DNA of 64,000 nt from PALSA-894 sp963757565 (GTDB lineage: Bacteria; Pseudomonadota; Alphaproteobacteria; Rhizobiales; Xanthobacteraceae): contig CAVWSB010000006.1 in assembly GCA_963757565.1 (NCBI GenBank), positions 806,001-870,000 on the forward strand. The letters run 5' to 3'. Made by a program: the position numbers and the translations under genes. The notes under the pieces were generated by a model. It was not told the origin of the DNA. It made no database searches and worked only from the letters and a program-made list of their open reading frames with translations. Each line of letters begins with the position of its first letter. The stretch's first letter is position 1. Positions 9,132 to 18,419 of the stretch are shown piece by piece.

Positions 9132-9761
9132 ATGCGCGTGGGTTTCATCGGCGCCGGCACTATGGCGCAGACAATCGGACGCCACCTGCTGAACGCAGGC
9201 CACGAGATCGTTGTTTCAAACTCGAGAGGGCCAGAGACATTGGCCGAAATTATCGATCTGCTCGGTCACGGAGCAAAGGCTGGCACGAAACAGCAGGCGG
9301 CCGATTGCGACGTCACCATTCTCGCCGTGAATTGGGCCACGGTACCGCAAGCGTTAAACGGGATCGACTGGACCGGGCGCATTTTGGTCGACGGGACCAA
9401 CGCCCATAAAGATGTAAAACCAGATCTCAGCCTGAAAGGCGTTACCGCGTCGATTGCCGCGTTGGAAGATCGAACATCGAGTGAAGTGGTCGCTGAAATG
9501 GCGCCGGGTGCGAGGGTTGTTAAGTCAATCAGCAACATGCCAATGGCCTGGATCCAAGACTTTTCCCCCCAGAAGCCCCGAACGGTGATTTTTGCCTCTG
9601 GGGACGACGTCGTGGCGAAAAAGACCGTGATTGGCCTAATCGACAGCATTGGATTTGTTGCGATTGATCTCGGGCCTCTTGCGAATGGAGGGCTGCATCA
9701 GGTTGGCGCGCCCTTGTCGGGGCTCGACTTACATTTTGTCAAACGGCTCCGCCGAGCCTAG
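9132..9761 (+). CDS. NADPH-dependent F420 reductase-like NAD(P)-binding protein
   Basis: 209-aa Rossmann protein starting MRVGFIGAGTMAQTIGRHLL (GxGxxA dinucleotide motif at residues 7-12), followed by a VSNSRG loop and ILAVNWATVPQAL. This is the layout of F420_oxidored/COG2085 proteins. Nothing else in the window points to cofactor F420, so it may use NADP with another partner. Reading frame is intact. The gene has visibly lower GC and more A/T-ending codons than its neighbours, compatible with recent transfer. GGGGGAGTTACC precedes the ATG. Confidence 0.8.
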   Translation: MRVGFIGAGTMAQTIGRHLLNAGHEIVVSNSRGPETLAEIIDLLGHGAKAGTKQQAADCDVTILAVNWATVPQALNGIDWTGRILVDGTNAHKDVKPDLSLKGVTASIAALEDRTSSEVVAEMAPGARVVKSISNMPMAWIQDFSPQKPRTVIFASGDDVVAKKTVIGLIDSIGFVAIDLGPLANGGLHQVGAPLSGLDLHFVKRLRRA

Positions 9762-10848
9762 TGAGCGGAAGCGCCTATTGCCACGAGCCCAAGCCCGCTC
9801 ATGGCCCTTGGCAGACATTCAATGGCCGACCCCGCCAAACCGCCTTGCATCTTGACATTTATTCCTACTGTCTATATTCCTACCCCACCCTGCTCGCTGA
9901 GGGGCGCCATCATGAGGCGTCTTGGTGGCGGAGCAGGCCGGAGGCGGGCGTGGAGATGCGCGTCCAACTCCGGCGGCCAATGCGGGAAACCGCGGCGGCT
10001 GGCGCGGCGCCCGCGCGCGTGGTTCGCAGCCATGCACCCGGGCGGCTTCGGGACCCGACCTGGGGGTACTACGGCCCCTGTGCGAGGAGCTCGCTGACGG
10101 CCCCGGTTCATCGCGGGGACACGCAAGCGCGGACCGAAGCCGCGGCATCGCTGAAGGGCGATGCCAGGAGCCGCATGTGGAGCGCCGCGAGGCGAGCGCG
10201 TTTCGCAAAAACGCGCGCCGCGCCTCGCAAGCGTGGCTTTGACGGTGCGCCTCGCGGCGCTCCGCGCCCCTCGCATGCGCGAGGGAGGGAAAGGAAACGA
10301 GGCGCAGCCCGCGCGCCGTTACAAGCGGGCGGCGAAGCGTTGGCTGTTTGATAATCGAATCCAACTTTTGCAACGGCGCGCTCGCCAGGGCAGCACGTGA
10401 CCATCGCGTCGTTCACGTTTTCCGCGATCCTCGTGCTTTCCGGCTCGACGCTGATGTCCGCCTTTGACCCGAAGCGAACATGCGGCTCGTCCATCAGGAC
10501 GTCGCGATCGGCACGGGGAACCCTACAGATGCTCGGCGGTCAGGCATCGGCGGGCCGGCAAAACGTTTCATGAATTATCTGCCACTGCGATTCTGCAAAC
10601 GCCGCTCTCATCCGGCCTGAACCAAAGCCCGGTCGATTGAGACGCTTTCTTTGCTGCCAGCTGTTCCAAATGAAACTTCTCTCACGTCCGTGGAGTATTT
10701 TGAGCGCCTCGAGTAATGCGCTTTGTCGAGGAACTCACGTCGGTGCATGGAACTTCGCGGCATCCCCGAGAGTAGCAACGGAACCATGCTTCACGTTGAC
10801 GTGCAAAACGCCGCCAAGGCGCCCTTCGACTCGCGAGGGACCCCCCCT
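9762..10848. other. Gene-poor region, ~1.1 kb, no convincing gene
   Basis: This region lies between the F420-reductase-like gene and the acyltransferase. The part 9900-10340 is extremely G+C rich and open in several frames at once, with Arg/Ala/Pro-rich translations lacking any known motif. The part 10340-10850 is of normal composition and holds one family-D palindrome (10454-10482). I see no RNA gene and no transposase remnant I can name. The composition breaks suggest inserted or decayed DNA. Confidence 0.5.
10454..10482. repeat. Short palindromic repeat, family D (TGTCCGC...GCGAACA type)
   Basis: ATGTCCGCC-TTTGACCC-GAAGCGAACAT is an inverted repeat. On the minus strand it reads as VRFGSKADI, a peptide string I recall from many spurious ORFs in Bradyrhizobium-type genomes, which marks a known dispersed repeat rather than a gene. 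Confidence 0.65.
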
Positions 10849-11991
10849 ATGGATCGCCCGGCGCGAAAACGACCGATTGTCGGCTTGGACCTCGTACGTT
10901 TTTTCGCCGCGTTTCTTGTCATGACCTATCATCTGGCATTCTGGTCTTGGTCGGTCCCCTACAAGGCGACGTCCAGCAGCATCACACAAGGCATTCCGGC
11001 CTTCCCGTCACTGACCTGGCTGTCGTGGTTCGGCGGCGTCGGCGTCGATATCTTTTTCGTGCTGTCCGGCTTCGTCATCCTGTATTCGGCGGGCCGTGAC
11101 AGTCGATCGTTTGCGCGCAGCCGGGTGTTGCGCCTCGTGCCCGGGGCGTTGGTTTCGGCGAGCGTGACCGCCATCACCCTGATGCTATTGAATACGTTGC
11201 CCGCCTCGTCGGTGGCCATGCGATTCCTGCGCAGCGTGTTCTTCATCCCTTATGGACCATGGATCGACGGAGCCTATTGGACCCTGGGTATCGAAGTCGC
11301 TTTCTATTCGACAATTTTCGTGCTGCTCAACACTGCTTCCGTGCAGCGGCTTCGCCTGGTCCTGTATCCGATTGGGCTCGTCAGCTCCGGCTTCTGGCTG
11401 ATGAGCGCGCTCTTCGGGCTGAATGCCTACATCGATGCCGCGTTCGGCCCGGCGGTCGTTCGTACGCTACAGCTCCTGCTGGTCTATCACGGCAACCTGT
11501 TCGCGATCGGCGGCTTGCTGTGGGCGTCACTGCTTGGCCAACGGAAAGGGATGGACCTGCCGGTGATCGTGCTCTGCGCCGGCACCGCAATGCTGCACAT
11601 CGCCAACGACAAGGCCTGGGAGGCCGAAGTCGCTCACAGCACCGTCGCGGTCCCTATTCTGATCTGGGCGACTTGCGTGGTGGGCATGATCCTTTCCGTG
11701 CGGTTCAACGATCAGATTTCACGCGTGATACCCGGGCGATTGGCCCGCAATATCGGCATCGCAACCTATCCCCTTTACCTCATCAATGACGTCATCGGCG
11801 CGGCATTCCTCAAAGGCGTATATGCACTCACGTCACATGCGGAAGTGGCGCTCGCGTTTGCGATGCTGGCGACTTGCTCGCTTGCTGTTTCCATGGCGGC
11901 ATTTGCAGAGCCGCCATTCAGCGCGATGCTCGCCACAGCCTTTGACGGCATGTGGCAGAAGCACTCCCCCCTGCCCCAAAAGGGCGGTTGA
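10849..11991 (+). CDS. Acyltransferase 3 (OafA/NolL-like) membrane protein
   Basis: Integral-membrane O-acyltransferase with ~10 hydrophobic segments. The catalytic-site region VRFFAAFLVMTYHLAFWS, with its conserved His, is near residue 25. GVGVDIFFVLSGFVILYSAG follows, and R-containing SRSFARSRVLRLVPG is next. Such proteins acetylate surface polysaccharide, lipooligosaccharide or Nod factors from acetyl-CoA. ATG at 10849 with AGGGA upstream is preferred (380 aa). An in-frame ATG at 10786 would add an N-terminus without family likeness. No glycan genes are adjacent, so the target is unknown. A weak CGACCG/CGGTCG hairpin at 12104-12120 could end its transcript. Confidence 0.85.
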   Translation: MDRPARKRPIVGLDLVRFFAAFLVMTYHLAFWSWSVPYKATSSSITQGIPAFPSLTWLSWFGGVGVDIFFVLSGFVILYSAGRDSRSFARSRVLRLVPGALVSASVTAITLMLLNTLPASSVAMRFLRSVFFIPYGPWIDGAYWTLGIEVAFYSTIFVLLNTASVQRLRLVLYPIGLVSSGFWLMSALFGLNAYIDAAFGPAVVRTLQLLLVYHGNLFAIGGLLWASLLGQRKGMDLPVIVLCAGTAMLHIANDKAWEAEVAHSTVAVPILIWATCVVGMILSVRFNDQISRVIPGRLARNIGIATYPLYLINDVIGAAFLKGVYALTSHAEVALAFAMLATCSLAVSMAAFAEPPFSAMLATAFDGMWQKHSPLPQKGG

Positions 11992-12188
11992 GTGCGCGTT
12001 GACGATCCAGAACCGAATTTTGTTCCGAAGATATCGCGACATCACAACTTCGTTTTCTTGAACCTACCGCAGAGGCCGCCCGTAACTGGTGCATGGCGTC
12101 ATTCGACCGGCTCACGGTCGGTCGACAGGGACACCTGCGCGCGTCGTTCATCCAGAGCGCCGTGTGACCCAACTCCAGAGGAACGTTC

Positions 12189-12737
12189 ATGACCAAACAT
12201 AACCTGCTGCTCGCCGCCGCCACCACGCTTGCACTCACCATCCCGGCATTCGCCAATCCAATGGTCGGCGGCGCGGCGATGCTGGAGAGCAAGAACATCG
12301 TCGAGAATGCGGTGAACTCGAAGGATCACACCACGCTCGTCGCGGCCGTGAAGGCGGCCGGGCTTGTCGACACGCTCGAGGGCAAGGGCCCGTTCACGGT
12401 GTTCGCGCCGACCAACGAAGCGTTCGCGAAACTTCCGGCCGGCACCGTCGACACGCTGCTGAAGCCCGAAAACAAGGCAAAGCTCACCAAGATCCTCGAA
12501 TGTCACGTCGTCAAGGCGGACGCCATGTCATCCATGATTGGAAAGATGATCAAGGACGACAAGGGGAAGCACGTGGTGAAGACCTTGGGAGGCTGCATGC
12601 TTGACGCCAAGATGAAGGGTGACAGCATCACCCTCACCGACGAGAAGGGCGATGTCGCCACCGTCACCATCGCGGACGTGAAGCAGTCGAACGGCGTCAT
12701 TCACGTCATCGACACCGTGATGCTGCCGAAGGGCTAA
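12189..12737 (+). CDS. Secreted fasciclin (FAS1) domain protein
   Basis: 182 aa with a cleavable signal peptide (AAATTLALTIPAFANP, cut near residue 23) and one FAS1 domain: KDHTTLVAAVKAAGLVDTL, the H1 box FTVFAPTNEAFAKLP and the H2 box GVIHVIDTVMLPKG. It belongs to the secreted MPB70-like single-domain family, thought to act in adhesion or cell-surface interactions. It has its own ribosome site (GAGGAACGTTC) and is followed by a perfect 11-bp terminator hairpin, so it is monocistronic. Confidence 0.9.
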   Translation: MTKHNLLLAAATTLALTIPAFANPMVGGAAMLESKNIVENAVNSKDHTTLVAAVKAAGLVDTLEGKGPFTVFAPTNEAFAKLPAGTVDTLLKPENKAKLTKILECHVVKADAMSSMIGKMIKDDKGKHVVKTLGGCMLDAKMKGDSITLTDEKGDVATVTIADVKQSNGVIHVIDTVMLPKG

Positions 12738-12764
12738 AGACGCACTTAGCGGTCAATACACATG

Positions 12765-12790
12765 CGCGGAGCCGCAACAGCGGCTCCGCG
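12765..12790 (+). terminator. Rho-independent-type hairpin after the fasciclin gene
   Basis: A perfect 11-bp stem, CGCGGAGCCGC with loop AACA and GCGGCTCCGCG, starts 27 bp after the stop. It is followed only by TTCTC, so the U-tract is weak. It may serve both converging transcripts. Confidence 0.75.
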
Positions 12791-12832
12791 TTCTCACAAG
12801 GTGGCGCGATCGAACTTGCGATCGGCGCTGGT

Positions 12833-13078
12833 TTACGGGCAGCACCAGCCCCTGTTGCACGAATCCGGCATGCGTTGACAGTTGCCGACGTTCTGAGAGC
12901 AGTTCCGGGTGAGCCGCATGAAGCCGCTCGGTGCGCAGCCTGCCGGTCCGGCGGCGGGCCCCGGTCCCGGAGGCTGGCCCTGCCCCCGTCCACCGCGCTG
13001 CGGCTGCGCGCTCGCCCCCGCCGACAGCATGATCGCGGCAAGCGCTGCGGCGATATAAATAACGCGGCGTGATGTCAT
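12833..13078 (-). CDS. Small secreted cysteine-rich protein, unknown function
   Basis: 81 residues: a signal peptide (IYIAAALAAIMLSAGASA, cut near residue 24), a Gly/Pro/Gln-rich linker, and a C-terminal part with six cysteines ending CNRGWCCP. I recognise no family. The Cys spacing would allow disulfides in the periplasm. AGGAGAC lies a short distance before the ATG. It converges on the fasciclin gene and shares its terminator region. The start region 13079-13214 probably contains its promoter. Confidence 0.65.
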   Translation of the reverse strand: MTSRRVIYIAAALAAIMLSAGASAQPQRGGRGQGQPPGPGPAAGPAGCAPSGFMRLTRNCSQNVGNCQRMPDSCNRGWCCP

Positions 13079-13214
13079 CGGCCGTCTCCTGTCATCCTGT
13101 TGCCCCTCGCGGGATGCGACTCAGACGCATTCGACCTTGCGGCACAATCTGCAGCCGCGCAATGCGACATGACGGAGCCGACGCGCGCATTGCTGCTAAC
13201 GCGACGCCTGTAGA

Positions 13215-14193
13215 TCAGCTCGCCTTCGCGCCGGAGAATTTCACGACCTTGCCCCACTTCTCCGTCTCCTCGGCGAGGAACGCTCCGAACGCATCGGCGG
13301 AGAGCGGCATCGGCACGCCGCCGAGATCGAGGATGCGCGACGCAAGCTTGGGCTCGGCGAGACCCGCGTTCACGCCCTTGTTGATGATCTCGATGATGTC
13401 GGCAGGCGTGCCCTTCGGCGCGCCGAAGCCGGCGAAGGCCGAGGTTTCAAAACCCGTCACGACCTCGGCGACGGTCGGCACGTCGGGCAAGGCTTGCAGC
13501 CGCGTGAGAGAACAGAACTCCGAGCGGGCGCAGCCTGCCGGACCTGATGTGCTCGATCGAGGACGGCAGATTGTCGAACATGACGTGCACCTGCCCGGCG
13601 ATCAGGTCGGTCAGCGCGAGCGCAGCGCCCCGGTAGGGAACGTGCTGCATGTCGACGCCGGCCATCATCTTAAAATACTCGCCGGTCACGTGCGCGACGG
13701 AGCCTACCCCGGCGGACCCGAAATTGATCTTTCCCGGATTGGCCTTGGCATAGGCGATGAACTCCCCAACGGTGTGCGCTGGGAACGCGGGATTGACCTC
13801 CATGACCTGCGGCACTTTGTAGATGCCCGCGACCGGCACGATGTCACGGATCATGTTGAAATTCAGATTGTCATAGAGCGACGCGTTGATCGCGTTGTTG
13901 GCGCCGACGACCAGCAGTGTGTAGCCGTCAGGGGCCGAACGCACGACCAGTTCGGTAACGACATTGCCGCCGGCGCCCGGCCGGTTTTCGACGATGAACT
14001 GCTGTCCGAGCCGCTCCGAGAGCGACTGACCGACAAGCCGTGCGAGAATGTCGATCGCCTGGCCCGCAGCAAAGCCCACCATGAGTCGCACCGGCCGCGA
14101 CGGATAGGCTTGCGCCCGCGCGATGCGCGGAAGACCCGCAAGTGCCGCAGCACCGGCTCCAAGACGCAGCAATCTGCGACGGGAAGGTTTCAT
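13215..14193 (-). CDS. Tripartite tricarboxylate transporter receptor (TctC/Bug family)
   Basis: Periplasmic binding protein of the Bug/TctC family. It has a twin-arginine-like signal (MKPSRRRLLRLGAGAAALAG), the mature start YPSRPVRLMVGFAAGQ, the family motif VENRPGAGGNV and PDGYTLLVVGANN, and later YAKANPGKINFGSAG and VPYRGAALALTDL. One frameshift near 13505 separates the last 91 residues (ALPDVPTVAE onward). Repaired length ~325 aa is typical. No TctA or TctB membrane subunits are nearby, as is usual for expanded Bug families. It lies 83 bp downstream of an amidohydrolase on the same strand and may bind that enzyme's substrate. Confidence 0.9.
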
Positions 14194-14276
14194 GGCGCGC
14201 ACCCTCGCGTGAAACGGCCGTAAGCCGAACAAAAGCTTCTCTTGATCGTCAAGGTTGTCAACGTGCAATCGGCCTC

Positions 14277-15377
14277 TCAGCCCTTCAGGCCGAACAGCCT
14301 GGCGGCGTTCTCGCCAAGGATCGCCATCTTGTCCTCATCCGAAAGCGGGGCGCCCATCACGTGATCAACCGGATGCTGCTCCCACGGAATTGGATGGTCG
14401 GTCCCGAGCATCAACTGGCTCGCGCCGACCTGCGCCACGAGATGTCGCAGCCCTTCGCCGGAAAACACCATCGCGTCGTAATAGAGCTGGTTGAGATATT
14501 CCGACGGCTTCTTCTTCAACTGAATTCCCGGATCGCAATTGCTCGGCGAGACGAAGCACGCATGATCGCCACGCATCGCATAGGACGGCAAATACCCTCC
14601 GGCGTGCGCGGCCAGCACCTTGAGTCCGGGAAATTTATCGAGCGTGCCCTCGAAGATCAGATGCTGCAGCGCAATCGTGGTGTCGAGCGGATTTCCGATC
14701 GTGTTTGCGAGCCAACCGTTGCCCTTGAACCGCTCTGCAAGCTCCGGCGTCGATTGCGGATGGATGAACAGGACGGCGCCGAGTTCCTCGGCCTTCTGCA
14801 ACACCGGGTGATATTTCGCGCGCGCAAAATCGTCGCCCGCCACGCTGCCGCCGATCGCCGCGCCCTTGAACCCCTGCTTCCTGACCGCGGTCTCAAGCAT
14901 CGCTACCGCGAGATCGGGAAATTGCATCGGCAGCGAACAGAATGCGCCGAACCGATGCGGGTTCTGCGCGCACAATTCGGCAAGCTTTTCGTTATGGGTC
15001 CGGCAGACCGCCTCGACCTTGTCGCGCTCCATGCGATACCAGAACGGATTGATCGACAGGATCTCCATGTCGATCGCCATCGCATCCATATCGGCGAGGC
15101 GCTTCTCGATCGCCGTGCCGGCGATGAAATGCTCGGGGATGCCCTTCACCGGCGCGACGACATTCTCGACCTTCACGCCCGCGATATCGAGGGCTTCCTG
15201 GAAATAGCAATGCGCGTGAACGTCGACGGTCTTGATCCGCTTGCCGCGCACCGTGACCGGCAAGCGCGCCGGACCGGTATGCGCATGCGGATGCGCGGCA
15301 GGTGCCGCACCACAACTGCTGAAGATCAGCCCTGTCAGCGAGCCTGCTGCTTCGAACAAATCCCAACCTGTCGTCAT
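14277..15377 (-). CDS. Amidohydrolase-2 family protein (ACMSD-like decarboxylase/hydrolase)
   Basis: Intact 366-aa TIM-barrel metal enzyme. Ligand motifs are VDVHAHCYF (HxH, residue ~52), VLFIHPQSTPE, KVLAAHAGGYLPS and the metal Asp in LMLGTDHPIPWE. Closest architecture is aminocarboxymuconate-semialdehyde decarboxylase and related non-oxidative decarboxylases of aromatic acids. The N-terminal ~45 residues are an unusual extension with a hydrophobic stretch and a Cys, possibly an export signal. It lies upstream of the TctC receptor, suggesting uptake and breakdown of one aromatic or organic acid. It is divergent from the ModA-like gene, with 105 bp between the starts. Confidence 0.85.
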   Translation of the reverse strand: MTTGWDLFEAAGSLTGLIFSSCGAAPAAHPHAHTGPARLPVTVRGKRIKTVDVHAHCYFQEALDIAGVKVENVVAPVKGIPEHFIAGTAIEKRLADMDAMAIDMEILSINPFWYRMERDKVEAVCRTHNEKLAELCAQNPHRFGAFCSLPMQFPDLAVAMLETAVRKQGFKGAAIGGSVAGDDFARAKYHPVLQKAEELGAVLFIHPQSTPELAERFKGNGWLANTIGNPLDTTIALQHLIFEGTLDKFPGLKVLAAHAGGYLPSYAMRGDHACFVSPSNCDPGIQLKKKPSEYLNQLYYDAMVFSGEGLRHLVAQVGASQLMLGTDHPIPWEQHPVDHVMGAPLSDEDKMAILGENAARLFGLKG

Positions 15378-15482
15378 GGCGCTCCCCTGCGGCGTCTCGT
15401 AGGCGGCATTCTAATACGACCGCAAGCCCATGGTGCAGGCTGCGCCGCCGCAATACCATCATGAAAAGTCCGGGAGGTCCCC

Positions 15483-16256
15483 ATGCGCATCAAACATTCC
15501 GCCTGCGTGCTTTTCGCCATGGTTCTGTTCGCTGGTAGCGCGCAGGCGGCCGAGATCAAGGTGATGATCTCGGGCGGGTTTTCCGCGGCTTACGAGAAAC
15601 TGGTGCCGGAGTTCGAGCGCGCCACCGGCCACAAGGTCACGACCGAGCGCGGGCCCTCGATGGGCGAGACACCGCAGGCGATCCCCAACCGGCTGGCGCG
15701 CGGCGAATATGCCGACGTGGTGATCATGGTCGGCTATGCACTCGGTAAGCTCGTCAAGGATGGCAAGGTCACGGCCGAGAGCCGCGTGGATCTTGCGTGG
15801 TCGCGCATCGCGATGGCCGTGAAGGCGGGCGCGCCGAAGCCGGACATCTCATCCGTCGAAAAATTCAAGTCCGCGCTGATGAACGCGAAAACCATCGCCT
15901 ATTCGGATTCGGCGAGCGGGGTCTATCTCTCGACCACGTTGTTCAAACAGATCGGCGTGTACGATCAGATCAAGGACAAGGCACGCAAAATCCCGGCCGA
16001 GCCGGTCGCCAAGGTGGTGGCACGCGGCGAAGCCGAGATCGGGTTCCAGCCAGTGAGCGAGCTGCGTCCGTTTCCGGGGATCGACATCGTGGGCCCGATC
16101 CCGGCGGAGTTGCAGGTGGTCAACGTGTTCGCCGCCGGCATCGGCACAAGCGCGAGAGAGCCCGATGCCGGCAAGGCGCTGATCGCCTATCTGGTCTCGC
16201 CCGCCGCGAGGCCCGTGATCGAGGCGAGCGGCATGGAATTCGCCGAGAAGAAATAA
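15483..16256 (+). CDS. ModA-like periplasmic substrate-binding protein
   Basis: 257 aa with a signal peptide (CVLFAMVLFAGSAQAAEI). The mature domain starts IKVMISGGFSAAYEKLVPEF, characteristic of the molybdate-binding-like PBP type II family. TKVTT-type ligands are replaced by PSMGETPQAIPNRLARGE, and EADVVI-like ADVVIMVGYALG follows. No modB or modC is adjacent, so it is an orphan, and the ligand may be an organic acid rather than molybdate; many orphan paralogues occur in this order. The frame is intact. An aminotransferase follows on the same strand after 77 bp. Confidence 0.8.
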   Translation: MRIKHSACVLFAMVLFAGSAQAAEIKVMISGGFSAAYEKLVPEFERATGHKVTTERGPSMGETPQAIPNRLARGEYADVVIMVGYALGKLVKDGKVTAESRVDLAWSRIAMAVKAGAPKPDISSVEKFKSALMNAKTIAYSDSASGVYLSTTLFKQIGVYDQIKDKARKIPAEPVAKVVARGEAEIGFQPVSELRPFPGIDIVGPIPAELQVVNVFAAGIGTSAREPDAGKALIAYLVSPAARPVIEASGMEFAEKK

Positions 16257-16333
16257 GCGCGCATCGCGTCTGCGCCGCGCCCCCTGCCCTCGCCCGCCGC
16301 GCATGCTATTCCAAGCGCAAAGGAGAAGACGGA

Positions 16334-17569
16334 ATGACCACAGCGTTTGATTTTGCGCCATTGCTTGCCGCCAATCTGCCGCCGCCGGCGGCGCGCTGGA
16401 CGGGCCTTGCGAAATTCAATTTCACCGGCGGCAACAATGACTCAGATCAGGTGCCGGTCGAAGGGCTGATCGCGGCCGCGACAGCATCGATCGAGCGCGA
16501 GGGGCGCAATCTGGCGACCTACAATCTCGCGCACGGCCCGCTGGGCTACCGGCCGCTGCGCGAATTTCTCAGCCAGAAACTCAAGCGCGATGCCGGCATC
16601 GCGTGCGCGGCCGACGATATCCTGCTGGTGTCGGGCTCGTTGCAAGCGCTCGATCTGGTCAACGGCGCGCTGCTCTCGCGTGGCGACACCGTGATCGTCG
16701 AGAAGGATTGCTACCAGGGCACATTGACCCGCTTCATGCGGCTCGGCGTAACGGCCATCGGTATTCCGCTCGACGGCGAGGGGATGCGCATGGACGCGCT
16801 CGGCGCCGCGCTCGCCGACTGCAAGGCGCGCGGCGTGCAGCCGAAGATGATCTACACCATTCCGACGGTGCAGAACCCGACCGCCACCATCATGCCAGAG
16901 GCGCGGCGCTACGAACTGCTGCGGCTTGCCGAACAATACGGCGTGCCGGTGTTCGAGGACGACTGCTACGCCGACCTGATCTGGGACGGCAAGCGACCGC
17001 TCTCTCTTTACGCGATGAGCAAGACGCAGAACGTGGTCCACTGCGGCTCCTTCTCGAAATCGATCGCGCCGGCGCTGCGCGTGGGTTTTCTGGTCGCACC
17101 GTGGGCGCTGATGTCGCGCATGCTGCCGCTCAAGACCGACGCGGGCTCCGGTGCGCTCGAACAGATGGTGCTCGCCGACTACTGCGCACCGCATTTCACC
17201 ACGCATGTGCCGGCGCTGCGCAAGGCGCTGCGCGCGAAGGCCGAGACGTTGATGGAGGCGCTGAACGAGCAGTTCGGCACCGCCGCCGAATTCGAAGACC
17301 CGAAAGGCGGTATCTTCCTGTGGGTGAAGCTGCCCGACAACGTGGACTCGATGAAGCTGTATCAGGCGGCCCTGAAGGAAGGCGTCGCGATCAATCCCGG
17401 CAATGAATGGTCGACCGACAAGGCGCATTCGACGCCGCGCCTGCGCATTTGCTTCGCAAGCCCGAGCCATCAGGAAATTCGTCAAGGCATCGCGATCCTC
17501 GCAGAGGTGTGCCGCAAGGAGTTCGGCGTGCCGGCACGAAGCGCCAACGTGGAGCGCGCGCGGGCGTAG
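16334..17569 (+). CDS. PLP-dependent class I/II aminotransferase (MocR/LysN-like)
   Basis: Intact 411-aa fold-type I aminotransferase without a DNA-binding domain. Visible are TYNLAHGPLGYRPLREFLS, SGSLQALDLVNGAL (PLP phosphate loop), PTVQNPTATIMPEARR, EDDCYADLIWDG (PLP ring Asp) and the Schiff-base Lys in GSFSKSIAPALRVGFLV. It resembles 2-aminoadipate/aromatic aminotransferases of the MocR superfamily. AGGAGA before ATG 16334 fixes the start. It is followed with a 1-bp gap by an alpha/beta hydrolase, so the two are likely co-expressed. Substrate unknown. Confidence 0.9.
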   Translation: MTTAFDFAPLLAANLPPPAARWTGLAKFNFTGGNNDSDQVPVEGLIAAATASIEREGRNLATYNLAHGPLGYRPLREFLSQKLKRDAGIACAADDILLVSGSLQALDLVNGALLSRGDTVIVEKDCYQGTLTRFMRLGVTAIGIPLDGEGMRMDALGAALADCKARGVQPKMIYTIPTVQNPTATIMPEARRYELLRLAEQYGVPVFEDDCYADLIWDGKRPLSLYAMSKTQNVVHCGSFSKSIAPALRVGFLVAPWALMSRMLPLKTDAGSGALEQMVLADYCAPHFTTHVPALRKALRAKAETLMEALNEQFGTAAEFEDPKGGIFLWVKLPDNVDSMKLYQAALKEGVAINPGNEWSTDKAHSTPRLRICFASPSHQEIRQGIAILAEVCRKEFGVPARSANVERARA

Positions 17570-17570
17570 C

Positions 17571-18419
17571 ATGTACGTTACGGTCAACGGCGCGCGGCTC
17601 TACTTCGATGTCGACGGCGCGGGGCTCGTGCCGGATGGGCCGCGCATGCGCGAGAAGCCGACGCTGTTGCTATTGCACGGCGGGCCGGGCTTCGATCACA
17701 CCACCTACAAGCCGGCATTTTCGCAACTCGCCGACATCGCGCAGGTGATCTTTCTCGATCACCGCGGAAACGGCCGCAGCAGCGGCGATCCCGATACCTG
17801 GACACTCGCGCAGTGGGGGGACGACGTGAAGGGTTTCTGCGATGCGCTCGGCATCGAGAAGCCTATCGTCTATGGCGCGTCGTTCGGTGGTTTCGTGGCC
17901 CAATCCTACGCGACGCGCCATCCGGACCATCCCGGCAAACTGATCCTTGTGAGCACCGCGGCGCGCATGGAGTACGAGACGGTATTCGCGGCGTTCGAGC
18001 GGATCAGCGGGCGAGAGGCGCGCGAGATCGCCGAGACGCACCTGCCGAACCCGACCGCGGAAAGCCGCAAGCGCTTCCTCGAAGTGTGCCTGCCGCTCTA
18101 TCGCGTACGGCCGTCGGACCCGGATTCCGCGAAACGCACAACGTACCGCAACGAGGTCGCGTTACAATTTGGCGGCACGAAAGGTGGCTGGGGCCGGATG
18201 GATTTTCGTGCCGATCTCGCGAACGTGCGTTGTCCGGTCCTCATCATGTACGGCGACCGCGATCCGATCGCGCCGCCGGAATTCAACGAAACGATCGCCG
18301 CGTGCCTCCCGCCGCGTCTTGTGCGGCTGGAGCGCTTCACGAAATGCGGCCACGGCGTGGTGGGTGATGATCCGGAGCGCGCGTTCGGGATCATCCGCGA
18401 GTTCATCCTGCCGCAGTGA
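17571..18419 (+). CDS. Alpha/beta hydrolase (proline iminopeptidase-like)
   Basis: 282 aa, intact. The oxyanion region LLLLHGGPGFDHTTY (HGGPG is typical of proline iminopeptidases) and the strand-loop FLDHRGNGRSSG precede the nucleophile elbow VYGASFGGFVAQ (Ser in GASFGG). The acid is probably Asp in MYGDRDPIAPP, and the His is in KCGHGVVGDD. Its ATG comes 1 bp after the aminotransferase stop (TAGCATG), which indicates translational coupling. The stop abuts the CoA-transferase stop on the other strand with no spacer. It could be an aminopeptidase or an ester/amide hydrolase; not resolvable here. Confidence 0.85.
   Translation: MYVTVNGARLYFDVDGAGLVPDGPRMREKPTLLLLHGGPGFDHTTYKPAFSQLADIAQVIFLDHRGNGRSSGDPDTWTLAQWGDDVKGFCDALGIEKPIVYGASFGGFVAQSYATRHPDHPGKLILVSTAARMEYETVFAAFERISGREAREIAETHLPNPTAESRKRFLEVCLPLYRVRPSDPDSAKRTTYRNEVALQFGGTKGGWGRMDFRADLANVRCPVLIMYGDRDPIAPPEFNETIAACLPPRLVRLERFTKCGHGVVGDDPERAFGIIREFILPQ

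Noticed and set aside
9872..10276. 134-aa minus-strand open frame in the gene-poor region
   Set aside because: The block is open in most frames because of extreme GC; no ribosome site and no motif.
14142..15464. 440-aa open frame on the plus strand opposite the amidohydrolase
   Set aside because: Antisense shadow of an intact, motif-bearing gene in high-GC DNA; Arg/His-rich and without any recognisable domain.
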